This document shows, one piece after another, positions 31,894 to 39,538 of a DNA stretch of 64,000 nucleotides (the stretch's first letter is position 1; every line of letters begins with the position of its first letter). The position numbers and the translations under genes were made by a program. This DNA is from a virus. Where the stretch lies: positions 44,432-108,431 of the IMG/VR virus record IMGVR_UViG_3300045978_000284; one strand, 5' to 3'. The notes beneath the pieces were generated by a model that was not told the DNA's origin, ran no database searches, and was given only the letters and a program-made list of their open reading frames with translations.

Positions 31894-32217
31894 ATGGCGG
31901 AGAAGAAGCGGAGCCTCGAGCAGGTGCGCAAGGCGGGGCCGGAGGCGTTCGTCATGGACGCCATCGTCCGGCTCCGGACCGGCAACTACACCGGCATCCA
32001 CACGGTGTACAGCGGCTTCAACGCCGCGTTCCGGGAGGTGTTCCCGGACGTGGACCCCGTGCAGTTCACCCGCGAGCTGTCGGAGGCCGGGAAGCTGGTG
32101 ATCAAGCCGATCCGTGGCGGGGCGCTCATCACGCGACGGCAGGACTGGAAGGGCGAGCTGCCGGTCAGCACGGTCGAGCGGCAGAAGCGCGCCCTGTCGG
32201 CGCTCAACATCGGGTAG
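31894..32217 (+). CDS. Unknown protein, possible winged-helix fold
   Basis: 107 residues. Pattern helix-helix-helix-beta hairpin: LEQVRKAGPEAFVMDAIVRL, AAFREVFPDVDPVQFTREL, then EAGKLVIKPIRGGALITRRQ, which looks like the wing of a winged-helix protein. A DNA-binding role is possible but not established. TAGGAGG precedes the ATG. Confidence 0.55.
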   Translation: MAEKKRSLEQVRKAGPEAFVMDAIVRLRTGNYTGIHTVYSGFNAAFREVFPDVDPVQFTRELSEAGKLVIKPIRGGALITRRQDWKGELPVSTVERQKRALSALNIG

Positions 32218-32227
32218 GAGGAAGGAC

Positions 32228-32743
32228 ATGAACACGGTGACTGTCATGCCATGCCGCCGCGCTCTGGCTGGGCTACAGAGCCTCGCCGAGCGGGCGAGGC
32301 TCGATCTGCAGGTCCTCGGGGTGCATCGCCCCGAGGTGAAGTCCGAGTTCGGCGACACGGATCGGATCATCCGCGTCGCCATCGGGGGCCTCGACGGGCC
32401 GCAACGCCGGGCGCTCCTGGCCGCGACCCTGATCCTCCACCGCACGGTGGGCGGCCGGGCGGAGTGGCGGATCGACCCCGCCACGTCCGCTCTGACGGTC
32501 CTGTCGTCGGACCCCGACCGCCAGAGCGAGGGATCCGTGGCGTCGCTCTCGGAGGTCGAGGAGTCCCTCGACCTCGAGCCCCGGGTGACCCCCGAGGGGG
32601 TCACCGTCATGTCGCAGCGCCGGGAGGGGGCGTTGCTGCGGGACCAGATCGTGGCCCGCGTGCTGGGCGAGTTGGCGGCCCAGTATGTGGAGAGCTGGGC
32701 CAGTGAGGAGGAGCACGAGGAAGCGCCGAATCATGGCTCGTAG
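32228..32743 (+). CDS. Unknown protein
   Basis: 171 residues from ATG 32228 after TAGGAGGAAGG. Mixed alpha/beta: LAGLQSLAERARLDLQVLGV, VAIGGLDGPQRRALLAATLI, GRAEWRIDPATSALTVLSSD, then a Ser/Glu-rich linker and a C-terminal helix (LLRDQIVARVLGELAAQYVE). No family recognised. Confidence 0.55.
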   Translation: MNTVTVMPCRRALAGLQSLAERARLDLQVLGVHRPEVKSEFGDTDRIIRVAIGGLDGPQRRALLAATLILHRTVGGRAEWRIDPATSALTVLSSDPDRQSEGSVASLSEVEESLDLEPRVTPEGVTVMSQRREGALLRDQIVARVLGELAAQYVESWASEEEHEEAPNHGS

Positions 32744-32933
32744 GCTCCGTCCGATCGCAGCGCCGGAACCGTACCGCACCGCCCTGGTGCCGGCCAGTCC
32801 CGTGAAGGTGGTGCACCTGCGGGTCGAGCGGTCGTCCCAGGCGCTCTGCGGCGTCGTCGTGCGGCCGGCGGCCCCGATGGTCCGCGGCCGCCTGGCGTGC
32901 CCGCGATGCTTCCGGGCTGCGGAGGGAGGGTGA
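32733..32933 (+). CDS. Small CxxC protein
   Basis: 66 residues from the ATG at 32733 overlapping the previous stop by 11 bases. PYRTALVPASPVKVVHLRVE, a lone Cys in ALCGVVV and a C-terminal LACPRCFRAAEGG. Likely one zinc-binding pair with a distant Cys; unknown role. Confidence 0.5.
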   Translation: MARRLRPIAAPEPYRTALVPASPVKVVHLRVERSSQALCGVVVRPAAPMVRGRLACPRCFRAAEGG

Positions 32934-33088
32934 TGGACGACCCGCGAGTCCTCGTCTTGGTGATCGGCGCGACGAACGATCGGCCAGTCCCCCGCTTCGT
33001 GGCGGGCGTGGTCGTAGGCGCGCTGATTTGTGGCGCCGGTCTTCTGATCCTGCGCCTGGCGATCCTCATGATGCCGTGCGCGCACTAG
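32933..33088 (+). CDS. Small single-pass membrane protein
   Basis: 51 residues from ATG 32933 (TGATG overlap). One long hydrophobic segment FVAGVVVGALICGAGLLILR to LAILMM. No charged soluble domain. Could be an inner membrane phage protein, but it lacks lysis-gene neighbours. Confidence 0.55.
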   Translation: MDDPRVLVLVIGATNDRPVPRFVAGVVVGALICGAGLLILRLAILMMPCAH

Positions 33089-33104
33089 GAGGCAGGAGGC
33101 TTAG

Positions 33105-33188
33105 GTGAGACAGCACTGTCCCTGGCGCCGCGTCGACAACGGAAAGCGCACCACGCTCAGGACCCACAGGCTGGGTCGGAAAGGATAG
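33105..33188 (+). CDS. Possible basic micropeptide
   Basis: 27 residues from a GTG: MRQHCPWRRVDNGKRTTLRT and onward, strongly basic. GCAGGAGG lies upstream at good spacing, and its stop is 2 bases before the next ATG. Could be a leader ORF or spurious. Confidence 0.35.
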   Translation: MRQHCPWRRVDNGKRTTLRTHRLGRKG

Positions 33189-33190
33189 CG

Positions 33191-33667
33191 ATGAAAACAC
33201 AGATTGCGTGCCCCCTGCCGATGCCCTACCCGCTCGACTGGATGCCCTGCGGCCAACCCATGGTCCTGGCCATCGACACCGGCGATCCCTCGGTCGGCAT
33301 CTTCGGCTCGTATCTGGAGGAGGTGGACGGCGAGTGCCCGCACGTGGGCGCGGTCAACATGTGCATCGCCACGAGCGAGGACTGCGCGGCCCAGGAGGCG
33401 ACGGACTGGTCCGAGAAGCTGCAGGCCCAGGAGCGGATGGTCATGCGCGCCATGTGGGAGGAGCTGTCCGTCGAGCTGGACCGCGAGAACCAGCCGAGCG
33501 CCGAGGAGCTGGCCATGCTCGCCATGTACGAGGGGTCACCAGCCGGCGGCTGGTTTGACGAGGCCGGCAACCCGGTCAACGTCGGCGAGTCCGCCGGCCG
33601 TTGCCTGGACTGCGGCGGCCCGCTCGGCGACTACGACCAGTGCCTGAACAACTGCGAGCGGTCGTAG
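33191..33667 (+). CDS. Unknown protein with C-terminal zinc-like motif
   Basis: 158 residues. N-terminal half with several Cys (CPLPMP, MPCGQPM, GECPHVGAVNMCIATSEDCA), central acidic helix (ERMVMRAMWEELSVELDREN), end CLDCGGPLGDYDQCLNNCE. The C-terminal CxxCG and C-x4-C pairs look zinc-binding. No family recognised. Confidence 0.55.
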   Translation: MKTQIACPLPMPYPLDWMPCGQPMVLAIDTGDPSVGIFGSYLEEVDGECPHVGAVNMCIATSEDCAAQEATDWSEKLQAQERMVMRAMWEELSVELDRENQPSAEELAMLAMYEGSPAGGWFDEAGNPVNVGESAGRCLDCGGPLGDYDQCLNNCERS

Positions 33668-33669
33668 CC

Positions 33670-33897
33670 ATGGCGGTCCAGTTCTGGCTGATGGACGGGA
33701 GAGCGCCTCGGTGGGACGGCGCGACCATCGACCCCTACGACGTCCCGGACGGCCTCGGGCTGCTGACGGTCTCGGAGTCGTTGCTGGAAGCCAAGGGCGA
33801 TCGCGACAGCGGCGCCTTCGGCGATGGCCTGTTCATCGCGGAGGCCACATTCGACGAGCGCAGCTGGCGGCTGCGCCTGCTGTGGAACGAGCGATAG
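33670..33897 (+). CDS. Small unknown protein
   Basis: 75 residues from ATG 33670, 2 bases after the previous stop. Beta-rich: AVQFWLMDGRAPRWDGATID, FIAEATFDERSWRLRLLWNE. No motif. Ends with a TAGGAGGAG ribosome site for the next gene. Confidence 0.5.
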   Translation: MAVQFWLMDGRAPRWDGATIDPYDVPDGLGLLTVSESLLEAKGDRDSGAFGDGLFIAEATFDERSWRLRLLWNER

Positions 33898-33907
33898 GAG
33901 GAGATAC

Positions 33908-34405
33908 ATGAACCAGGCAGCCATGCTCAGGGTCGCCGGGGAGATCCCGGCACAGTTCTCTCGTCGTCTGGAGCGGCTCCACCCGACCGCCACGCCGGTG
34001 CTGCGCGACGGGATCAGAGAAGTCACGATGGAGAGCGGCGTCGACGACGACATCAGCGCCGCGCTCTTCGAGCTGATGGCGGAGCTCGAGGACAAGAAGG
34101 TGTCGTTCGACTGCTACTTCGGCGCGAGCCTGTACTTCCAGGAGGGCGTGCCCACGCCGATCGCCGAGTGCATGGGCGGTCTGCGGTGCTCGCGCGGCGG
34201 TCAGTCCTCCTACTTCGTCTCCGGCGGAATCCCCTGCACCGCGGTCGGCGAGCTGCCGGTGCGCGACGTCCCGGAGATCAGCGGCGTGTTCCTGTCGTGG
34301 GCGGACCTGAAATTCGTGGAAGACGCGATCAGCGCCGGACGTCCGGGTGCGGCGCTTCAGCGGCTCGATCTCCTGGCGGGCCGTCACGTCCAGCCGTTGG
34401 CGTAG
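33908..34405 (+). CDS. Unknown protein
   Basis: 165 residues from ATG 33908 after GAGGAG. EIPAQFSRRLERLHPTATPV, FELMAELEDKKVSFDCYFGA, FVSGGIPCTAVGELPVRDVP. Mixed fold with an internal CSRGGQSSYF turn. No family recognised. Confidence 0.5.
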   Translation: MNQAAMLRVAGEIPAQFSRRLERLHPTATPVLRDGIREVTMESGVDDDISAALFELMAELEDKKVSFDCYFGASLYFQEGVPTPIAECMGGLRCSRGGQSSYFVSGGIPCTAVGELPVRDVPEISGVFLSWADLKFVEDAISAGRPGAALQRLDLLAGRHVQPLA

Positions 34406-34409
34406 AGCC

Positions 34410-34652
34410 ATGGGCACGATCCTGACCGGAGAAGGCATCTACCTGTTCCGGATCCTCGCGCTGCGCGGCGCCGTCCAGCTGGAGGCCAAGGGCATCCGGT
34501 TCAAGCGCAGCATGACGGCGCAGGCCAAGCGGGAACTCGGCCTGCCGAAAGGAACCAAACGCGAGAAGGTGCTGGCGGCGCTCGACGTGGCGGTCGAGGC
34601 CCAGAAGCAGGTGACCAGGCCCGGGATCGACGTCCGCAGCACCGAGGCATAG
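34410..34652 (+). CDS. Small protein of a common phage unknown type
   Basis: 80 residues. TGEGIYLFRILALRGAVQLE followed by GIRFKRSMTAQAKRELGLPK: a hydrophobic helix then a basic helix. This resembles a small protein I recall seeing in many phages, with no described function. It is coupled to the gene before by a 4-base gap. Confidence 0.55.
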   Translation: MGTILTGEGIYLFRILALRGAVQLEAKGIRFKRSMTAQAKRELGLPKGTKREKVLAALDVAVEAQKQVTRPGIDVRSTEA

Positions 34653-34661
34653 GAGGAGCAC

Positions 34662-35081
34662 ATGGGAGCGGACTTCATCATCCGAGCGGTCAGCGTCGCC
34701 CCGCCAGGTCGGCCGCTGGACTGGGAGGCCGGGACGGCACTACTGCAGACGCTGCGCAACCTCCCGATCTCTCAGTGGCCGGAATCCCTCACGGACTGCG
34801 AGGCCGGCACGTCGCCGGCCGACGGCCAGGAAGACGACGTCGACCGCAAGCAGATCTTCGGGTCGGTCGAGGCCATGATGGCCACCATCCGCAGCATCCA
34901 CGAGACCGTGGCCGGTGACTTCGAGTTCGACCGTGAGCTGGTCTGTCTGCAATACCCGGATCGCCACATCTACATCGTCGGCGGCATGTCCTGGGGGGAC
35001 GATCCCACCGAGGCGTACCGCGCGATGGCGCGCTTCATCGACTCGGGCATCGCCGACGCGATCGGCTTCGATTCGGCGTAG
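34662..35081 (+). CDS. Unknown protein
   Basis: 139 residues after TAGGAGGAG. FIIRAVSVAPPGRPLDWEAG, an acidic segment, then VEAMMATIRSIHETVAGDFE and RHIYIVGGMSWGDDPTEAYR. The latter half resembles small phage proteins that start with a W-G-D-D-P-x-(D/E)-x-Y pattern. The stop TAG is part of a CGTAGGCGG cassette element. Confidence 0.55.
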   Translation: MGADFIIRAVSVAPPGRPLDWEAGTALLQTLRNLPISQWPESLTDCEAGTSPADGQEDDVDRKQIFGSVEAMMATIRSIHETVAGDFEFDRELVCLQYPDRHIYIVGGMSWGDDPTEAYRAMARFIDSGIADAIGFDSA

Positions 35082-35170
35082 GCGGCACGCCAATGCGCGG
35101 CGGCGCCGACGCCCGGCGCGCCTTGCAACATGGTGGCGCCCCGCGCACACTGTCACCATGACGATATATC
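35077..35170 (+). promoter_or_regulatory. Cassette promoter with GATATATC element (copy D)
   Basis: CGTAGGCGG at 35077 overlaps the upstream stop. TTGCAA (35123-35128), 17-base spacer with TGGTGGCGCC, CACACT (35146-35151), then GTCACCATG with the ATG at 35158, 7 bases after the -10 box and in frame with the gene at 35236. GATATATC at 35163-35170. GGCGC...GGCGCC flanks the -35 box. Confidence 0.65.
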
Positions 35171-35235
35171 CATACCGCGCCGCGATCGCCGCGGCGCCCT
35201 GTGCAGCGCACCCCACACCAGAAGGAGACAGCTTC

Positions 35236-35709
35236 ATGGCCACGAAGACGAAGGCGACCAAGACGCAGGCACCCGAGCCCGAGGCGGTGCTCAAGGCGCG
35301 GTCCTGGAGGACCCGGATGGTTCTGTACCGCGACGCCTCGAAGAACAAGATCGCGGAGATCGAGGCGGCCCTGGTGGCGATGCGGCAGGAGCCCAAGACG
35401 CCCGAGCAGGGCGTCCGGGTGGCCACCGCCGAGCTGCGCCTCAAGAAGCAGCGGGAGCACCTCGCCCGCCGCGAGGACTGGCTGAAGCGCGCCGACACGT
35501 CCCTGGCCGGCGCCATCGCCAAGGGCGCGACGCCCAAGGCGCCGGGCAAGGCGGTGGCGGTGGCTGCGCCGCCGGCGCCGATCGAGAAGAAGAAGCCGCG
35601 CAAGCCCAAGGCGAAGGCGCCGGTCGTGGAGCCGCCGGCCGGGCCGGTGGAGACGCTCGAGGTCCCGCCGGTCGAGCCGACCCAGCCCGCCGAGGAGGTG
35701 GCCGCCTAG
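35236..35709 (+). CDS. Unknown Lys/Pro-rich helical protein
   Basis: 157 residues from ATG 35236 after AAGGAGA; in-frame ATG at 35158 is possible. Core about 20-100 (RSWRTRMVLYRDASKNKIAE, REHLARREDWLKRADTSLAG) matches the core of the protein at 27636. C-terminus Lys/Pro/Ala-rich (KKKPRKPKAKAPVVEPPAGP). Both paralogues lie directly behind cassette promoters. Possibly nucleic-acid associated, judged only from composition. Confidence 0.6.
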   Translation: MATKTKATKTQAPEPEAVLKARSWRTRMVLYRDASKNKIAEIEAALVAMRQEPKTPEQGVRVATAELRLKKQREHLARREDWLKRADTSLAGAIAKGATPKAPGKAVAVAAPPAPIEKKKPRKPKAKAPVVEPPAGPVETLEVPPVEPTQPAEEVAA

Positions 35710-35752
35710 CACCCCCGGCGCGGCCGGTTCTTGTCAGCCACAGCCCAACAGC

Positions 35753-35776
35753 GCCGGGGGCCCCAGCGCCCCCGGC
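35753..35776. terminator. Hairpin between genes
   Basis: Stem GCCGGGGG/CCCCCGGC with 8-base loop, located between the stop at 35709 and the ATG at 35793. No T-run. The ribosome site GAGGAGG follows immediately, so it may also modulate initiation. Confidence 0.4.
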
Positions 35777-35792
35777 AGAGGAGGAACCGCCA

Positions 35793-36377
35793 ATGGTCAT
35801 CCGATCCCAGTTCCCCAGCCAGTGCACCCTTTGCCATAACCCCGTGGTTGTCGGTGCCCAGGTCGACTGGACCAATGGCGTCGGCGTCACCCACCATCCG
35901 GCCGGTAGCTGCCCGCCGCCCGCCGAGCCTGCGCCGGAGCGCACCCAGGACGCCAGCGGGATCGTCGCGTTCCTGACCGCGGCCCAGTCCCGCGGCCTGA
36001 AGTTCCCCAAGGTCCGGTTCCTGGCGCCTGACCGCCGCCGCGAGCTGCGTCTCTCGGTCTCCGGCGCCCAGAGCCGCGTCCCGGGCTCGGTGCAGGTCAC
36101 CCTCGGTCGGGAGTGGATCGGTCGGATCGAGCCCACCGGCGCGATCCGCGGCCGCCTCGCCAACGAGAAGGCGGTGCTCGACGAGCTGGAGGCCATAGCC
36201 GCGGATCCTGCCGCCAAGGCCGCGGAGTACGGCGCCCTGATGTCCCGGTGCTCGTTCTGCGGCCTCGCCCTGACGGACCAGGGCAGCATCGAGGTCGGGT
36301 ACGGTCCGGTGTGCGCCCAGAAGTACGATCTGCCCCACCGCTCCCTCGGGACGCGCGTGGTGCGGGTGGCCAGCTGA
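35793..36377 (+). CDS. DUF6011-like zinc protein
   Basis: 194 residues from ATG 35793. N-terminal CTLCHNP with a further CPPP. Middle part is a beta domain (RRELRLSVSGAQSRVPGSVQ, GREWIGRIEPTGAIRGRL). C-terminal CSFCGLALTD-x-x-S-x-x-x-GYGPVCAQKY is the four-residue zinc pattern of DUF6011 domains, in which a CxxC pair and a later GYGPxC complete the site. Such proteins are common in phages and helicase-like proteins; the role is unknown. Confidence 0.65.
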   Translation: MVIRSQFPSQCTLCHNPVVVGAQVDWTNGVGVTHHPAGSCPPPAEPAPERTQDASGIVAFLTAAQSRGLKFPKVRFLAPDRRRELRLSVSGAQSRVPGSVQVTLGREWIGRIEPTGAIRGRLANEKAVLDELEAIAADPAAKAAEYGALMSRCSFCGLALTDQGSIEVGYGPVCAQKYDLPHRSLGTRVVRVAS

Positions 36378-36904
36378 TGGCCCGCCGGGAACAGGTCTTG
36401 TTGTCGGCCGGCCCGAACAACGCTCGGGTCCATGCGTCCGTGGTCCGGGTCAGGTTCACCGTGGATCGCGGCGTAGGCGGCCCGCACGTCGGCCACCTCC
36501 TGTCAGATGCGTCCCTGGCGTCGAACCTGTCGCGCCAGCTGATCCCGGACGACGGGCGGGAGCACTTCGGCGTGTTCCTGCTCGGCGCCACCAACAGCCT
36601 GATCCGCTGGCACGAGGTGGCGATCGGCACGACGGGGGCCTCGCTCGTCGAGCCGTCGTGCGTGTTCGGGCCGGCGCTTCGACTGCTGGGCGTGCGCTCC
36701 CTCATCATGGTGCATTCCCACCCGAGCGGCGACACGGACCCGAGCCGTGAAGACATCGAGCTGACCCAACGGCTCATCAAGGTCGGCGACCTGGTCGACA
36801 TCAAGGTCCTGGACCACGTCATCATCGGGTTCCCGGATCGCTACACGTCCCTGCTGCAGGACGGCCGAGCCTTCTTCGGCCGGAACGGGAACCGTCATGC
36901 CTAA
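36377..36904 (+). CDS. RadC-like JAB/MPN domain protein
   Basis: 175 residues from ATG 36377 (TGATG overlap). The motif HSHPSGDTDPSREDIELTQR (about 115-134) is the JAB/MPN+ metal-binding signature (H-x-H, downstream S and D) as in RadC. GVFLLGATNSLIRWHEVAIG precedes it, as in RadC-like proteins. A zinc-dependent hydrolase fold is expected; the substrate is unknown, possibly DNA-related as for RadC paralogues carried by mobile elements. Confidence 0.75.
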   Translation: MARREQVLLSAGPNNARVHASVVRVRFTVDRGVGGPHVGHLLSDASLASNLSRQLIPDDGREHFGVFLLGATNSLIRWHEVAIGTTGASLVEPSCVFGPALRLLGVRSLIMVHSHPSGDTDPSREDIELTQRLIKVGDLVDIKVLDHVIIGFPDRYTSLLQDGRAFFGRNGNRHA

Positions 36905-37241
36905 GCCGAGATCGAAGGACGAGGTTCACCGCCAGGGCCCCGGCCTCAGGTTCCTGGGCGAGCCCACCACCTGGTATGGCGGCGGCTACTGCGGCATCTG
37001 CGGCGACCGCTCCGAGTCCCTGGTTCCCCGCGCAGTCCGCTGGTGGGACCCGGACGACGGCTGGCGGACCGGCGTGCTCTGCGTCAGCTGCGGCAGAGAC
37101 GCCTCGGCCCGCGGGCCCCGCCCGGATGACTACGCGACGCACCAGCAGGAGCGCCAGGCCCTCATGGCGGACACCCTGGCGGAGCTGGGCGACATGGACT
37201 CCGCACACACCGACTACGAGGACTTGAGGGGAGGGCTGTAA
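36897..37241 (+). CDS. Zinc-finger-like protein
   Basis: 114 residues overlapping the JAB gene by 8 bases. CGICGDRSES near residue 32 and VLCVSCGRDA near residue 62 form a CxxC/CxxC zinc site. The acidic C-terminal tail is QERQALMADTLAELGDMDSA. Probably co-translated with the JAB protein; role unknown. Confidence 0.6.
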   Translation: MPKPRSKDEVHRQGPGLRFLGEPTTWYGGGYCGICGDRSESLVPRAVRWWDPDDGWRTGVLCVSCGRDASARGPRPDDYATHQQERQALMADTLAELGDMDSAHTDYEDLRGGL

Positions 37242-37567
37242 TGCCACATCAGACGTGGGTGGTCAGGGTGGTCATGATGGAGCCCACCAAGGATCCGACC
37301 GGCACGGCGATGTTCGCCGTGAACCAGCTCGTCGAGCAGCTGCGCTATGCCGGCCTCTCCTGGGTCCACACGCTTGGCGAGGTCAGGACCGGACCGCTGG
37401 GAGAGGTCTGCACCAAGACGATCTTCGACCTGCTCCCGCCGGCCGGAACCGGCGACTCGCGCGTGTGGGCCAAGCAGAACGCGGAGCGGATGACGAGCTA
37501 CGGCTACAACGCGGTGGTCGCTCCCAAGTGGCACACGGGCGACGCGCGGCCCACCGGCGAAGGGTAG
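37241..37567 (+). CDS. Unknown protein
   Basis: 108 residues with start overlapping the previous stop (TAATG). HQTWVVRVVMMEPTKDPTGT, FAVNQLVEQLRYAGLSWVHT, WAKQNAERMTSYGYNAVVAP. Mixed alpha/beta. No family recognised. Confidence 0.5.
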   Translation: MPHQTWVVRVVMMEPTKDPTGTAMFAVNQLVEQLRYAGLSWVHTLGEVRTGPLGEVCTKTIFDLLPPAGTGDSRVWAKQNAERMTSYGYNAVVAPKWHTGDARPTGEG

Positions 37568-37576
37568 GACTGAGCG

Positions 37577-37789
37577 ATGTGCTGGGAGTGCGCGCCAATG
37601 ATCCTCGAGGAGGAGGAGGACGCCATGAAACTTCACGTGTCGAAGGACGAGCAAGGCCGTCTCGTGATTCAGCCCGTGCGCCCGACAAAGCCAGTCCGGC
37701 TGTGGCTCCGGGAGGTCGGCCGGCTCCTGGCCATGCTCGCCGCGCTGGCGGCCGTGGCGGTGATCGCGGCGTTCGTCGCGGCCGGGTAG
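37577..37789 (+). CDS. Small membrane protein
   Basis: 70 residues from 37577, or 54 from the better-placed ATG at 37625 after GAGGAGGAGG. The soluble N-terminal part is KLHVSKDEQGRLVIQPVRPT; a single C-terminal transmembrane helix (LLAMLAALAAVAVIAAFVAA) ends the protein. A membrane-anchored small phage protein of unknown role. Confidence 0.55.
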   Translation: MCWECAPMILEEEEDAMKLHVSKDEQGRLVIQPVRPTKPVRLWLREVGRLLAMLAALAAVAVIAAFVAAG

Positions 37790-37791
37790 CC

Positions 37792-38007
37792 ATGGCCACC
37801 GAGATCTGGGGCGACGGAAAGCCCCTCACCGGCTACTGCCACAACCCGCGCCACGGGATCCCGTGCCCACAGCCGTGCGAGGCCTGCGCGATCGAGTGCA
37901 GGCCGGACGATGTGCGGCCGACCATCGAGAGACAGGAGTACAGCGATGAAGAAGAGCGGAGTGCAGATCGAGCGCCCCGCGCGGCAAGGATTCGCGTCCC
38001 GCGGTAG
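37792..38007 (+). CDS. Small Cys/His-rich protein
   Basis: 71 residues. The N-terminal GYCHNPRHGIPCPQPCEACA has a CxH and CxxCxxC arrangement suggesting metal binding; an Arg/Glu-rich tail follows. The last 62 bases overlap the start of the next gene in another frame. Confidence 0.5.
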   Translation: MATEIWGDGKPLTGYCHNPRHGIPCPQPCEACAIECRPDDVRPTIERQEYSDEEERSADRAPRAARIRVPR

Positions 38008-38218
38008 CAAGCTCGCAGGGTATCGGCATAGACGGCGCGCCGTCAGGGTACGGCGCCTGGTGGAGGAGTACTCGGGAGAAAAGGCTGACCTTCAGACCGA
38101 CATCGTGGACGTGCTCGCCGACCTGCGACACCTGTGCGACGTGAAGGGCTGGGAGTATCACCTGCTTGACGGGCGCGGCCAGCGGCACTACCTGGCCGAG
38201 AAATGGGGGGAGGACTGA
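37946..38218 (+). CDS. Small basic protein
   Basis: 90 residues from ATG 37946 after CAGGAG, overlapping the previous gene by 62 bases. Arg/Lys-rich N-terminus (ERPARQGFASRGSKLAGYRH), then SGEKADLQTDIVDVLADLRH and WEYHLLDGRGQRHYL. The second half resembles short phage proteins that pair LxDLRH with a W-x-Y-x-x-x-L end. Unknown role. Confidence 0.55.
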   Translation: MKKSGVQIERPARQGFASRGSKLAGYRHRRRAVRVRRLVEEYSGEKADLQTDIVDVLADLRHLCDVKGWEYHLLDGRGQRHYLAEKWGED

Positions 38219-38685
38219 TGGGCTGGGATGCCTATGCCTTCGACGGGGACGACGGGTCGACCGTCTTCAGCTGGAACCGAGAGAAAGAGGAGATGCAGAT
38301 CGTCCATCCCGGGCTTCGGGCAGCGTTTGCGGTCGCCAGCGAGACGGTCAAGAGGCGCGCCATGTACGTGGACGCGCTGCTCCAGTACGGCGGTCTCGAC
38401 GTCAGCTGGAGTGGTGAGGCGATGGCCGCTGCGACCGGGGAGAGCGTCTATGGAGACCCCTGGTCGCCCAAGCAGGTGCGCGAGCTTCACGCCTCGGCGG
38501 ACTGGTCGAAGGCGAGCGTCGGTCATGGCGGGCGAGCCTGCCAGTACGCCGTCTCGGCACGCCTGCCGACAGCCATGGGCCCCATGGAGATCGTGGGCAC
38601 CGAGACGTGCCTTCATATCGAGTCGGCGAAGGAGTTCCTTCGCGTGTGCGCCGAGCAGGGTCTCGGCATTCGCTTCAGCTGGTAG
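38218..38685 (+). CDS. Unknown protein
   Basis: 155 residues from ATG 38218, overlapping the previous stop. MGWDAYAFDGDDGSTVFSWN start and FAVASETVKRRAMYVDALLQ, YGDPWSPKQVRELHASADWS. A MGWDA(Y/F) start is common in small phage proteins of unknown function. No catalytic motif recognised. Confidence 0.5.
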   Translation: MGWDAYAFDGDDGSTVFSWNREKEEMQIVHPGLRAAFAVASETVKRRAMYVDALLQYGGLDVSWSGEAMAAATGESVYGDPWSPKQVRELHASADWSKASVGHGGRACQYAVSARLPTAMGPMEIVGTETCLHIESAKEFLRVCAEQGLGIRFSW

Positions 38686-38694
38686 GAGGACCCA

Positions 38695-39069
38695 ATGAGG
38701 AGGCTCCTGATGTGCCTGGTCGTGGGGCTGGTGCTCTGGCCGGGCGTGGCGGCCGCCCAGAATCCCTCGAACGACGTGGCGGACATGATGGTGGGCGAGA
38801 TTCGGCGCGGCCTGCAGATGTACGGCAGCCGGATCACCCACGACTACGCGATCGGCGTGATGGTGGGCTTTCTGGTCTGGAACGACATGGTCGCCGTCTG
38901 CCAGCAGTCCTTGACCGCGGGCGAGATGCTGGCGCGCTTGCGCTACAGCGACGACATCCCGGCTCACTGGACGCTGCAGCGGTTCATCCTGGACGACTTC
39001 CGTCGGCGCGGCTGCCGCTGGCGGGAAGAGCTGATCAAGGCCATCGGAGGCATGAAAGGCGGGGCGTGA
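38695..39069 (+). CDS. Secreted Rap1a-like protein, copy 1
   Basis: 124 residues with a Sec signal peptide (MRRLLMCLVVGLVLWPGVAA-AQ, cleavage near residue 22). The mature part has two Cys framing a helical core: HDYAIGVMVGFLVWNDMVAV-C and W-x-x-QRFILDDFRRRGC. This layout resembles the Rap1a/Tai immunity-like fold (periplasmic, one disulfide). It is paired with a second similar gene. Exported phage proteins of this type could block envelope-targeting effectors or superinfection; that is inference. Confidence 0.5.
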   Translation: MRRLLMCLVVGLVLWPGVAAAQNPSNDVADMMVGEIRRGLQMYGSRITHDYAIGVMVGFLVWNDMVAVCQQSLTAGEMLARLRYSDDIPAHWTLQRFILDDFRRRGCRWREELIKAIGGMKGGA

Positions 39070-39440
39070 TGGGAACAGGACGGACGATGCGAAGCATCCT
39101 GATCGTGGCGCTGCTCGTGTGCCACCCGTCGGTGGTTGCCGCCCAGAAGTCGTATGTCGCCGACTCCACGGTGGCGGACTTGCGGCGCGAGGTCCGCCAG
39201 ATGAACGGCGCGATCCCCGAGGCTGGGGATGCCTATCTGGTGGGCGTCGCCAGGGGCGCGATGATCTACGCGAGCGGATTCTTCACCTGCTCGAACCCTG
39301 GCACGGTCGCCGAGCTCGCGTACTACCTCATGGTGTTGGCCGAACCCACCTGGACGGTTCAGAAGGCCATGTACCGCGAGCACACGCTCCGAGGATGCAC
39401 GCTCAGTCCCGGCATCATCGAGTACCTGCGCCGTCAGTGA
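39069..39440 (+). CDS. Secreted Rap1a-like protein, copy 2
   Basis: 123 residues from ATG 39069 overlapping the previous stop, or from 39087. Signal peptide MRSILIVALLVCHPSVVAAQ. Mature core YLVGVARGAMIYASGFFTCS, then WTVQKAMYREHTLRGC, parallels copy 1. Paralogous pair; periplasmic location predicted. Confidence 0.5.
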   Translation: MGTGRTMRSILIVALLVCHPSVVAAQKSYVADSTVADLRREVRQMNGAIPEAGDAYLVGVARGAMIYASGFFTCSNPGTVAELAYYLMVLAEPTWTVQKAMYREHTLRGCTLSPGIIEYLRRQ

Positions 39441-39444
39441 GCGG

Positions 39445-39507
39445 CGTAGGCGGCGCGCCTTGCAATCCGGTGGCGCCGCCCGCACACTGTCTCCGTGATG
39501 ATATATC
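39445..39507 (+). promoter_or_regulatory. Cassette promoter with GATATATC element (copy E)
   Basis: CGTAGGCGG at 39445, TTGCAA (39460-39465), 17-base spacer with CCGGTGGCGCC, CACACT (39483-39488); a GTG begins at 39495, 7 bases after the -10 box. GATATATC at 39500-39507. Nearly the same sequence as copy D over the core. The SD-led gene starts at 39539. Confidence 0.65.
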
Positions 39508-39538
39508 CGTGTCACCAACCCAACCATAGGAGGCGCCA

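Noticed and set aside
36472-36480. CGTAGGCGG inside the JAB-domain gene, as a further promoter cassette
   Set aside because: It lies in coding sequence with no -35/-10 pair downstream, so it is counted as a chance match.
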